DNA of 27,542 nt from Plakobranchus ocellatus. Lineage: Eukaryota > Mollusca > Gastropoda > Plakobranchidae. Below the pieces are notes generated by a model. That model did no database searches. It saw only the letters and a program-made list of their open reading frames with translations, and was not told where the DNA came from. Position numbers and translations under genes: made by a program. This document shows, piece after piece, positions 8,698 through 20,600 of this stretch; position 1 is the stretch's first letter; the number at the start of each line of letters is the position of its first letter. Location: assembly GCA_019648995.1 (NCBI GenBank), contig BLXT01006428.1, forward strand, positions 442,509-470,050. Reading direction: 5' to 3'.

Positions 8698-11600
8698 GAG
8701 AGAGAGAGGACAAAGAAAACATCAGAACATTGCCTAACAAAAAAGAAATCCACATCGACGCTAACCACTAAAGAAGAGGAAAATAACATTTTTAAAACTG
8801 TAATTTAATTAAAAAAAGACTGAGACAGAGACAGGGAGAGTGAGAGAGAGGGTTTCGACTGGATGGTAAGGTGGCTAGGCTTCTGTGCATTAGATATAGT
8901 TATTACTAGGTGCGCAGATCTAATGGGATTTTTCAAAGTAGATCTTAGCTATTATTTATAAGATAAAATAATGTATTATGAAAAAATGCGGTATTAAGTT
9001 AGTTTTTGTAAATATCTGGCAGTTTGTACGCACATCACCATTCATAGTGTCAAAACTAGACATTGCCGGTATCTCAAATTACTTTGATCTGGGGCTGACT
9101 TGAAGGTCGGGCTGCAACTCCCAAAAACCAACCTTTGATTTCTTTGATCTATTGCCGACATGGTAAGCTAGTTATCACTCTAGGCCTACTGCATCGTGCA
9201 CATGCTGACTTTCGAATGATATAAGGGGGGGGGAAGGGGGAAGGAGGAGAAGGGCAAAGGATTTTTTTAGCTGTCAAGACTGTTGTTGGTCACCAGCGCC
9301 AAGGGTCTATTGAGTTACAGAACTTCCCCCCCCCCTCCCCCCAAAGAAAAGTTTGGGATAGATCTAGATGCTTTATTTAATCCAACGACACTTTGCAAGC
9401 CTAGTATAAGATCAAAGAAACTACGCCGGTCTACTTTGACGGCAGTTACAAAAAAAAAAAAACGAGGATCAACTTTCCATCGATACTGCATTTTTGTATT
9501 ATGTGAATGGAAAGAAAATCGCACAAAATAAAACGAAAGCGCAGGCCTATAGTTAAACAGCCAAAGTGTAAAATTTTCCCCATTGGCAGGATGAATTACA
9601 CCTAAAGCATAATGCTGGCATGTCTGCATGTAGCACCGAGACATATCAATAACACACAAGCTGCTTGGTCTCTTTATACGGGATGTTGAATACGTTATGG
9701 ACCACAAATTGGATACTTGGGTTATGTCAATAATAATTTAAAAATGTTCAATGCTATTTAAATAGGTAAAGAGTAGGCGTCAGTAGATATTGTATGGACC
9801 CAACGGATAAAAGGAGATAATTTTTTTCCCATGCATCAGGACAAATGAGCGGGATTTTAGCGGGGCAGTCCGGAAAACGGAATTTATAGGTGTTCACCGG
9901 AATTTTTCCCGGCGAAAACGGAAAGTTGGCAGGTCTGAGCATAAACTAACTTCAAACACTCAAATTGATACTTATTTTTCACATTACTAAAAAATACCAG
10001 CATTTGTTACATTACTAAAAATACCAGCATAACTTTCCAAAAGATGAATTACTTCAACCTCTACCTTTGCCTGTCTAAAAATTTCATTTTATACAAATTT
10101 TAATATGATTGAAAGCTTCAATTTTTGTTTTGTTAAATTTCTCCTTAGGAATAACAAAAACACGAATCATGAATATTAGAAAAATATTAAAAATATGCTC
10201 CTATCAGAGTTAAAGAGGGGGCTGCCAAAAAAATTATGGATTTTTAACCTCTTTTGTGCCCTATATAAAAAAAATACCAGATCATTATATTTATAAGCAA
10301 TTAAAATGACTTTTCCCTTTACTTTGTTTCTAATTAAACTATGTGTGGTTATATATTGCATATATTATATCAAATTTGTTCCATTTTGGGCCAAAAAAAA
10401 AAAAACAATTCCATATGATGCAACGAATGCGTATTTGGAAGGTGTACATAGCAGATCAGAAGTTTCAGATTAATGTGCTTTGACCAAAGGAATTCATCTA
10501 CGCTGATTTAAGAGCAATAGGTAAGGGCATCAACAACTGTATGAGGTTAACTGAGAATAGCTTTGTATGGAGGAACATGATCCCCAATGTTTATTCCAGA
10601 CAAGGTAACTAAAGAAGGAGAATCTGATGAGCAGAATCAAAGATAAATCCTATCCATATCATGTATTTCGAGAAATCCACATGATGGCACACAAGAAAGA
10701 AATTACCTGGGGGCCCTGTGGTGGCATGGGTGACCCGTGCATGGGGTAAGTGTTGGGTCCATTGGTCCCTTGCTGGACATGAGACGGGTGGTGATGAGGG
10801 ACGCTGTGCCCAACTGCAGCGGCCAGGGTCGGGTTCTGCGCCGAGGCAGACAGAACAGGTGGTGCTCCCTCATGATGCTGTGGTGGAGATGATGATGATG
10901 ATGATGGCGGAGCCTGGGCTGGTGGAGGTGTTCCGCTACCGAAGGGCGGTGCCAAGCTGGGGGCCTTAGAGCCGCCAGCAGTAGCAATGGCTGGTGGAGA
11001 AGGTGCCGATGAAGAGGAGGAGTGTGGAGGAGGTGTTGGTGCACTTGTCTCTATCACCTGCTGGGTTGCGAACTGACGAGCTCTGTATTCCGCTGCACGG
11101 ATCTGCTCCATGTGGAACTGCTGCCTCTCCTGAAGCAACAGTTGCCTTTGATATTCCAGCTGTAAAGGTATGAGGACAGCATTGGTTGGTTGGTGGGGAG
11201 ACAGGAGGTTAAGAACAAGCTCAAAAATTTTTTTTCAACTCCTTAACTTTCAGTTTTGCTTATTTAAATTTATAAATAAACTAGCAGGGCTATCTTGAGC
11301 TTTCTGGCCCTCCTTGTTCAAATTCTAATTGGACTGCCCCAGTAGATTTAATGGAGCCTTACCTTAACAACACCACCATCTCCTGTGTTGGTGACTGGAC
11401 TTCTTGTGAACATGAAATCTTCAATTCAGCACGACAATTCAGACGAAGTTAGCATTATCAATAATTATTCTTAACCGTTATATTTTGTTCCTTAAATGAG
11501 TCAGGCACACAATTAGTGTAATTCATTCTGTAAAAATGCTGTGGAAATCACACTTCCCTGTTACTTAAAACAAAACAAAATAAGGCAAAAAAAACCCAAA

Positions 11601-14600
11601 AAAACAATGCCCTACAATTATACAGAGTATTAATACAGCAGTAAAGACTTTGAGCAAATCTTACATTAGAGCCAATGACTTTTGGGAAAGTCCCTCGCAA
11701 TGACTTACCGATTCTCTTTCTTTGTCCATGATGGTTTCCAACTCCTCGAAGTGGCGCAGCTTGATCTCCAGCTTCTTCATCTGAGTCTCAACAAGCAGTG
11801 CAACAAGGCCTTTGATCTTACGCTCTTCCACTGCTGCCAAATGCTGGAAGAAAAACACAATGACAAAGAGGGTAACAATGAGGAACAGATAGCGTTAAAA
11901 AAAGAACTTGCGTTCCTCATTTTGAACGAATAAGCTCATTGCTAAGATAAAGTTTCATTTATTTGAAAAAAAAAAAAAAACAAAACAAAAACGAAAGATG
12001 AAGCTCAAAACATCTTGCATGCTTTAATTTTTTAAAGGCACTAGGGAGGCCGGGGTGGAGGAAGAGAAAGGACATAAAAAACCCACAAGATCCAGGAAGT
12101 TTGAGTGTAAAAAGTGGCATGCTATGTAACAGAATTGTCATGAATACAGTGGAAATCTCATAATTCGAAGTGCCAGGGAATGGACAAAAACTTCAAATTA
12201 TCAAAAGGGGCAAAATTAGGGGTCAAAGAACACCACTAAGTATTAAACTTACATTTGGCACCCCACTTCCCTCATCTCACCCTGGTTTGACCCCTCCTCT
12301 TTCTCACGTTATTATTAATGACAAGCCTGGAGAATGCCAACTTTGTTAAAACAGTGATCAGCACTGTTTCGAGAGGAAAACAATTTTTTTCTCATTGCAT
12401 TTTGTGGCAATGTGGACTTCCAATTAAGAAGATTGGCTCTCTTTGGCTTTGACTAATGAGTACTAACTTAACAAAGCCAAAGAAAAGAAAAATAACCTCG
12501 GATATCGAATACTTCCATGTATGAGAAAGTCCAATAATGGAACTTTGGTTTTTGAGGTTTGCACTGTATATCCTACCTTTGCCTTAACAGCTGCGGCAGC
12601 CAGGGCAGCAGCAGCAGCTGTTGAAACAACCGAAGCTGGATCATCCTCTTTGGGTTTTTCCAATACACCTGCTCCTTCTGCAGACTTGGCGGCGGGTTCA
12701 CCTCCAGACGGTTTGTCTTTATCTTCTGATGCCTGTGCCTCATCTTTCTCAGCATCACCATTCTCACCCTAATGGAAGTTGTCAAAAAAAGAAAAAACCC
12801 CAATAAGGATGTCATGGCCAATCTTTGGGAAGTTCATGTTAAATTTGAATTGCAGCATAGACACATTGCATTCAATTTTCTGAATCTTATATTTTAGAGA
12901 TGAAAAGAGAATTCGTTACAGGTTTGAATTCCTACCCATTTGTAAAGAACATTTTTTTAAAATTATAATAAAAGCTGATTATATTTAAACTAATTTAAAA
13001 GCCATGATACCAATTTAAATCATTCAAAAGTGACTAAAACTTTAACATAGCAAACCTTCTTCTCTTCAGCTTTATCTTTTTCAGCCTCAGCTGTTTTTTC
13101 TTTGTCCTTCTCCTCTTTGATTTTACCACTTTTGTCCTTGCTCGCGTCAGTCTCCATGGGTTCCTCGCCATCCTACACAAATAATCAGTGGACATGATAT
13201 GAGTGGTTCATTTAAGCACTGTTTTAACTAAGAAACTGGAGAAAGGGACTATTCATTTGGTTCTCAAGTTATTTCTGGCTTACTCTGGTAGAATTGGAGG
13301 GAAAAAAGTCATTAAATCTTAGAACTTATCCAATTGCAGACTATGACCCTACCAATTACAACAAAAAAATTTTTTTTTTACTCAGATAACTATCCAGATT
13401 TTGCCCCCCAAAACTAAGTTCTTGGACTATAAAAATGTAAAGAAATACAAATAATGTTCAACGATATAAGTAAAAAAAAATATCAGTAATGCTCAAAAAC
13501 TGTTTGCTAAATGTACTCTGCAAAGATGTATCAAAATTGATTTTTAAAAATGCATTACTTTGTACATCATTATACACTCAAGATGCATGCATTGATTTTA
13601 TTTTTGTCAAATCCAGCAGGTAGGAAATCAAACACAAAAATGATGACAACCCATGTTTAGGCAAACCCTCAAATACATATATTACTATGATGTATATTAG
13701 AGTTCCTTTAAAGTTTAACAAATTAAAGTCAGATTGCTATTAATATAGTCTTTATTATAGTCATTTAAGCCAAAATTAAATTCCACTGAAAAAGTTTCCA
13801 CTGTCTCTTGCAAATCACCAATGATTCAGTAAAGCAGCATGCTGGAAAGTTGTAAAAAAAAAAAAAAAAAAATAGAATCAACAGGGAGAGCCTAATTTGC
13901 ATCATTCTTCTATTATATGAGTTTTTGCTTGAAATATAAAAACCAAAATTTTTTACCTTTTTATCCCCCTCCTTATCCTTGGAGTCTTTTGATTCCTCAG
14001 TAACCTCTGTAAATAACAACATAATTAAAATTAATTTATAAAGAGCTGCGGATACATAATCATATAAAATAAAGCAAAAACATTTTCCTACATTATTTTT
14101 GTTTTCAATGGAATGCAACACAACTGCATGATGTAGCCAATGGTAACTTTTTTGACGATCTTGGGGGGGGGGGGGGAAGAGAAATCTCCCTTAACTGTAC
14201 CTGGCACCTAAAACAAAAAACACCGTTAGAACCAAACTCACCTGTACCAGCAATGCCAGTCTTGTCCAGGCCAAAGGTCGGCTCCACAGTCTTGCCCTCC
14301 TTGCTGGCCTGCATTACGGCCTTTGTGTGGGCATCCACAATGGCAGGAGGCACCTCGTCCTTCATCTTAGAGAACTCCTCTGCAGAGACAATCACGGCTA
14401 ACAATCATGCACAACATCTAATTTATGCTTTCAGGATGTTTTTCAAAATGTCTTCTTTCTTTCTCAAAGTCATATATTTCAAGATTGAAAGAAAACAAAA
14501 AATATTTGAGATGAATAATAAATAACAAAAGAATAATTACTTCATGCAGTTCTTTATTTTTGGTTATTTCATGATTTATTTACATGCTCTTAGTTACCCG

Positions 14601-17600
14601 GTTAAATCTTCTTAAGCCTGGCCCATTTCATTTTATTCATTATTCATTTATTTTTTTTTAATTCCTACACGATCTTAAATCTTTTTTGTCAGGTAACCTC
14701 TGCCTCATAATACTCTTTACTTAACACAACCTTGTATGCGGAATCAATGTAGCATTGTCTAGGCAAGCCTTGAAATAGAGTTGACTGACTATGATCCATT
14801 GAAAACATTTTCATTTCAAGGTAAATGCCTAAAAATTTATGGGAGTTCAAGTGCAAAGCCTGGAAGATTAACAAACTGCTACCATCTGACAGCAAATCAG
14901 TGCAGAATCCCAAAGGCTGTAGGAGCTATTATTACAATCTATTCACACAAACCACAACAAACTGATCAGAGACAACATAGCTCACCTAGTGCAGCTTTGG
15001 CTGCGGCACTGGCCACCCTCGGATCCACCACAGATGCCAGAAAAGCTACGGTAGACATTATGGGGTTGCCTGCTTTAGAGAACGGAATTGGCTGGTACAC
15101 AAGAGGCCCTGTGAATTGGAAAAGTAATATAGGTTAAGATTTAAGGACAAATTTTATGAGGTGAAGGACAAAAAGCGGAGAAAAAGAAATCAAACCACAT
15201 TAAATTATTATGTATCTCCCTGCTAAATCAACAGAAATGTTAGTAAAATGCACCTTATATCTTAAAAAGACATTCCCTACACTCATGAACTGTAATGGAT
15301 TTTTACAATTGAAATAAGAAAATGAGCAACCTAATATGCTGGACATAAAATTGAATTCATTTTTCTGTACCATTGCCTAGCTTAAACAGGAATTTTCAGG
15401 AAAAAAATCAGGTATATTCCAGGTATTTCTAATAGTTCAGGAAAGTTCATAAAGAAAACACTTATTACTTTAACAATGCATTGACACACTACAGTGACAC
15501 AAGAATGGAACAAAAAGGTTGAGGAGAAAGATATAAAAAAAAGGAGATAACAAAGAAGACCAGGATGAAAAGGAACAAAGAAAATTTGAAAATTTTTTAA
15601 TAGTTGAGGAGAAGGAAAAGTGATCATAGTGGTGGATGTGGTATGGGGGGGGAGGGGGTAAGGAAAGATAAAGAAGGAGAAAGTAGCAGCGTGTGTTAAT
15701 CTCTTTAGTGAAGTGCTGTATGGGAGTTTTTGGCAAAAGGGCAAAACCAAAAGGTATTCAGGATTTAACTTCAGAGAGAATTGCTGCAATAATTTATTGT
15801 GGGTTCAAGTTTATCTAATTGAATTTCCCAATTCTTCACATATTAAATGGTCAAAGAAAGCAAATGGTTATTGATAACACTGGCTGGAAGCTTGTAGGGA
15901 TGGGCTTTTCTGTTTTGGGTTTTGAACTCGTGGCAAGCGCCTAACCTGGCCACCGCCAAAATAGCCCAAGGTCACCATGTTATGAGGAGACTACGGGACA
16001 CAAACAAAAAAAACCATAAATAGGATCTGCCACTACTCTATGTAGGAGTGGCAGACCCTTGGGAATGTAGCATGGGCTTCAAGACGAAGCATGTTCACTT
16101 CACCCAAACACATACCGAGATGACCATCATCCTCCTCCAGAAAAGGATCCTCTATGGGCAGTCGAAGGAAATGCAATATACATTCGTCCTGGGTGCGGCT
16201 GCCCACATGCTCACACACTTTGTTCCAGTCATCTTTGTACAGCTCCAGCGCCTCAAGCAGTTGCAGCGTCTCTTGATCAGTCCACTCCCGAGAGCGCATA
16301 GACGGCGGCTTGTCCTAGAATGAAAAGTGAGGGGTAAGCAGAAGTTGTTAACCCTATTGATATGTCTATACATAATGAATGACTACATCTCATGTTTTTA
16401 ACAGTCGGAAAGAAAAAACAACAGCATGCCCCTACGTTTTTCCTAATAACAAAAAAAAAAAACGTAAGCATATGCCCCCATGTTTTTGTACATTTTTTAA
16501 ATATTAAAAAAAAAAAAGCCTATATGTACATGAAAGGGAACACACTGAGCCTATGCATCTTTTCAAACACTGGCTTTATATCTTTTTACTTTTACCACAT
16601 AACTTATAAAACTGAAATGTAGAGGGAACATTAACTTCAAATTCTACCTTAGCCATCTTTTTCGTATATATATCTGTCTTGAGTCCGACGGATGTCAACT
16701 CTTTCTTGTCTTCTGCATCTTCCTTCTTCTTGTCTCCAAAGTCACAAATCTCTTGAGCTGCTGATGGCTGTGACAGAGAACCATTAAAAATTTATTGAGA
16801 AAATATTTTAAAAACAAGCTCATTTATATTTCACACTATCTTAAGAGTAGCCATGTCAAAAAATGAGTAGTTTGAGAGAAAAAAGATTAAATAACTGGTA
16901 AAATTATTGTTGCAATATTTCCTTGGAACACAAAACCCAAATTCATATTCAAGTATCCCTGAGATGTTCACCATTTTAATATAGTAACCATTCTTAGTGC
17001 ACTGTCTCACACGGTTCTTCCCAGAAGGATAGAGAGAGATTCTCTAGGAATGAATCAGATGTCAGATACATTGTCATACAACTGCCAAGCTAGCATACTG
17101 AGAACCTGGATGTAACAACATAAAAAAAAAGAGAATACTAAAGGGTTTCTGGGAAGACCGATACCTCTATAGTTAGCCTATTTCAACACTAGAACAAACC
17201 TGATTCACCCTGGGAGGGTTAATGGAAGCAATGCCAGAAGGTGTGTCCGCCAGTATGTGGAAATGTGAGGTGGAGGGCGGCCCCATCGCTGTTGGGTGGC
17301 TGTCTGCATCCACCTGATAGTTGATCAGACCCCACTGCTCCAGGAAGGCATGAACCCTGTAGGAATCATTGACAGTTGACTTATTTGTGTAATAACTGTG
17401 ATGATTACAATAAGAAAAAATGAGATTTTATCAAAGCTTTAGTCCTCTACACTTTTTTTTCTGAACAACTGAAGTTCTGGAAAAAAAATAGACTGCATTC
17501 CGCATAAATTTTCTCCCTAGGCTTTATTTTCAATCACACTGAAATGCTTTCAGAAGACAAAAAGGACCAAAAGGTGGACTGCACTTTTCAAAAAGTTATT

Positions 17601-20600
17601 ATGCTAATATTTCTAATAATCTCAGAGACAAAACAAAGCTTGGTATCTCTAAGGTTTATAACCCCACAGAACATGGGGGTAAAAAATGTCATGCGTGCAA
17701 GCAATTTAGTGACAGATCTTTAGTTATACAAGAGTCACACAAAAAGATTTTTTTCCATATGTTCATTGGAAGACCTTTTGATTTCCAACAATGAAGGACC
17801 CCACTGGTCTGGCAACTTGACAAAGCAAGAGACCAAACTAATAAATTTATATATATACATTTAGCAGGCCTATCAATCTATTTGAATTATCTCTCCAGTT
17901 TTCACACTCCACTCCTATAAAAACCTGCTCATTTTTTTTTAATACACCAAACCCCACCCCCAGATTACAGGAATTTGAGCTGACCTCATGATGCAGCAAA
18001 CATCCCCAGCAAGATTCCGTCGCACTGCTGTGGATGTCAAGTACTCCGTCGGGTTCAGCCGATAGGTGTCAATCATGAAGTTTCGATATGCTGCATATCT
18101 AAGTAAAAAAGAAGGAAAGAGAAGGTATCATGAAGTTGTGAGAAGCTAAAGCTATATATAGAGGGGTAAAAAGCAAACTAGAAAGTGCTGCATATATTGT
18201 TGAAGAATGATGTAAAAAAAAACAAACAGTATTAGTAACACAGGGCGAAACCACAAAGGACAAAATGCTAAGAAACTAGTATTTCCTCAATGAACAGAGT
18301 TTTATCATCTTTCAAACAAGAACCAGCCCAAAACTTTTCAGGCATACAATTGCTGTTCATTAGAAAATATAAACTCATCTCTGGTACCTTAGAACCTCTC
18401 TATACTTCAGTTGCCATTTCACCACTATTATCTGAATAGTCTCTTTGCTTCACATTCGCATCGCCGTACTATTGTTTTACAGGGCTTACAAAATCAAAGT
18501 GAAAAATACGGGTGCTTGTTCACATTTCATCAATTTTTTCCTTATCAAAATATGCACAGGAATTTAAGTATTAATCCCTTTAAGAACAATGGATTTAAAC
18601 CAGCCCCATATGATTTACAGGCAGCAGATTAAATCTTGTCTCAGGACTAGTCAGCAAAAGTTTAGTTCCATTTTGAATATTTAAAATCAGTGAAACAGCT
18701 TGCAACTTTTCTGAGAAGTTTGCAATTGGTGCAATCTAGACAGAGCTAACTTGATCCTGGTCAAGGATACATGATTGCTAACTTAAATAAAAAAAAAAAA
18801 TAATAATCAGGAGGGAAATACCACTCTACAGGCTGTCTCAGGACAAACCTGGATTTTGAATAGTTGCCGATTTTCTTTAGTTAACTTGCCGAGGGATAAA
18901 CTTACGACTCTTCACAACTTTGGACTGACTGGTAAGATCTGTGGATATTTTTCTATATGATTTAATAACTGAAAGTGTTTCATATTCCTCTTACAGAATC
19001 AACTTACATCTCAGGAGTCTTAGACTTGTTCTTGCCATTAAAAAACTCAGGCAGGGCGCGGCGCTCAATAGCATGGACAGAGTTGTAGTCAAACCAGGCC
19101 GAGTAGCTAGGCACAATGATATGGTGGGTCTGTTCGGTGAGCGAATCATCCCCTGCCTCCGTCGCAGATTCCTTCTTCTCGACCCCATCCTCTGAGGGTA
19201 CAGTGGCAGCCGGAGTGCCATTCACGGAGGCTTGAGACGCATCAAGGAGTTGCTGCCTCGAGTCCTGCTCTCCCATCTGTTGCCACCATGGTCCCAGGGG
19301 TGAGTCGCCAACAGATGATTCCATTTTTGAGGGCGGGAGGAGAAAACAGACACGTTTTTTCTAAGCATTTTTGCAGAATGTAGTACTGAACTTCTCCACA
19401 ACAAAAGAACAAAGAAATGATGGGCTACGGGAGACAATGTAAACAAGTAAGTCTTTTTTTTTTCTTTGGTCTGGAGCGTACATAGGCAACCATATGTTGA
19501 CGCTTCCCGCTTCAAATACTGTCCCCAAGCTCAGTCTACGTTTGTCTTATTCCAAGACCTATCTGTTCAAATTATCTGAATCAGTAATTATTTCATTGCC
19601 TCGACCTTTTCTGCCTTTCATTTTCGCACAATTTGAAGTGTTCGAATGAAGAATAATTTTCAATCATTTTTAAACCCATCATCCATTATCTCATATAGCC
19701 CATTCAGATTTTGTAGTGGTGTATTTTATTACACTCTCTGCCACAGCAAATGAACATCATGAAAGAGAGAAAAAAAAAGCAGTCACTTCTTCTGTTCAGA
19801 AATAATTCAAATCATTTGTACGTTGCCATTTATTATTTTTCCTAATCATAACTGTAGTAATCAAATATTCAGAATAATACAAGGCATAATTCGTGTTAAG
19901 TTTTTTCTTTTTCAGCAAGAAGAAGCAAAAAACTACCTTGTCTGCCTGTTCTTCGTCTAGATCCATGATAGTTCCACCTTTGACAGGGGTAAACTCATCC
20001 TTGCCACTTCGGGTTGTTGAGCCTATAGATGAGAATTATATAATAGTAGCAATCATAAGATCCAACATTAACCATAGTCTGTGATCATGTACAAAATCAG
20101 ACAAAACCTCATCAAGCTTAAATGTAATATTTCTCTAAGTTTTGCCATTTTTCCAAATTTTAAAAAAAAAAAAAAAGGATTTTAAAAAACATTTATCCAA
20201 TCAGGAAATGACAGAGTTTACCTCAACTCTATTCACATCCTGTAAAGATATGAATACTAAGCTGAGCGATGAGGAAGTTAAGCTTTGATCAGAAGCAAAC
20301 ATTGTTTTTTATAACTTGTGGTGAGACAGTCAAAATGTCTCACAAATTGAATACTCTCCCCCGTACACTCTATGTTTGTATGCAGATAAAGAATCTAATA
20401 TATTGTGAGTGCACACCATAAAAAACAATCTCTATTCAGGTAAAAGCAAGAGATTAATAAAGTCAGCTTTCTTCAATGAAAATATAGCTTAAATCTCAAT
20501 GCAAAATGATAGCTTTTCAATTTTGCTTCAGTATGTATTTTTTCCGTATATAAAGAAAAAAAATGTATTATCTTGCATGTAAGATTGCTTGTTCCACCCT

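Larger units (their letters stand above)
7918..9937. mobile_element. Non-autonomous hAT-like DNA transposon (2020 bp)
   Basis: Perfect 13-bp terminal inverted repeats CAGACCTGCCAAC (7918-7930) and its complement (9925-9937), flanked by the direct duplication AGCATA (7912-7917 and 9938-9943). CAG...CTG ends suit the hAT superfamily; a 6-bp duplication is known for minor hAT clades, whereas 8 bp is typical. The left end carries three short repeats of CTCACAGGAAT (about 7951-8010) and the right end related CACCGGAAT words, as expected for subterminal transposase sites. No transposase or dimerisation domain was found, so it is non-autonomous. It occupies over half of intron 19. Confidence 0.75.

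Noticed and set aside
8525-8789. Ser/Leu-rich minus-strand frames
   Set aside because: Translation of the GA microsatellite in two frames.
8860-8925. tRNA-like phrase ggatggtaaggtggctaggc
   Set aside because: Only an A-box-like word; no B box at proper spacing.
9315-9707. 130-codon minus-strand frame inside the hAT-like element
   Set aside because: No transposase motif (no DDE context, BED finger or dimerisation segment), and it includes poly-F and poly-G runs from homopolymers.
15382-15789. 135-codon minus-strand frame with hydrophobic residues
   Set aside because: Purine-rich intronic DNA gives Phe/Ser/Leu-rich antisense frames; no motif, splice site or family resemblance.
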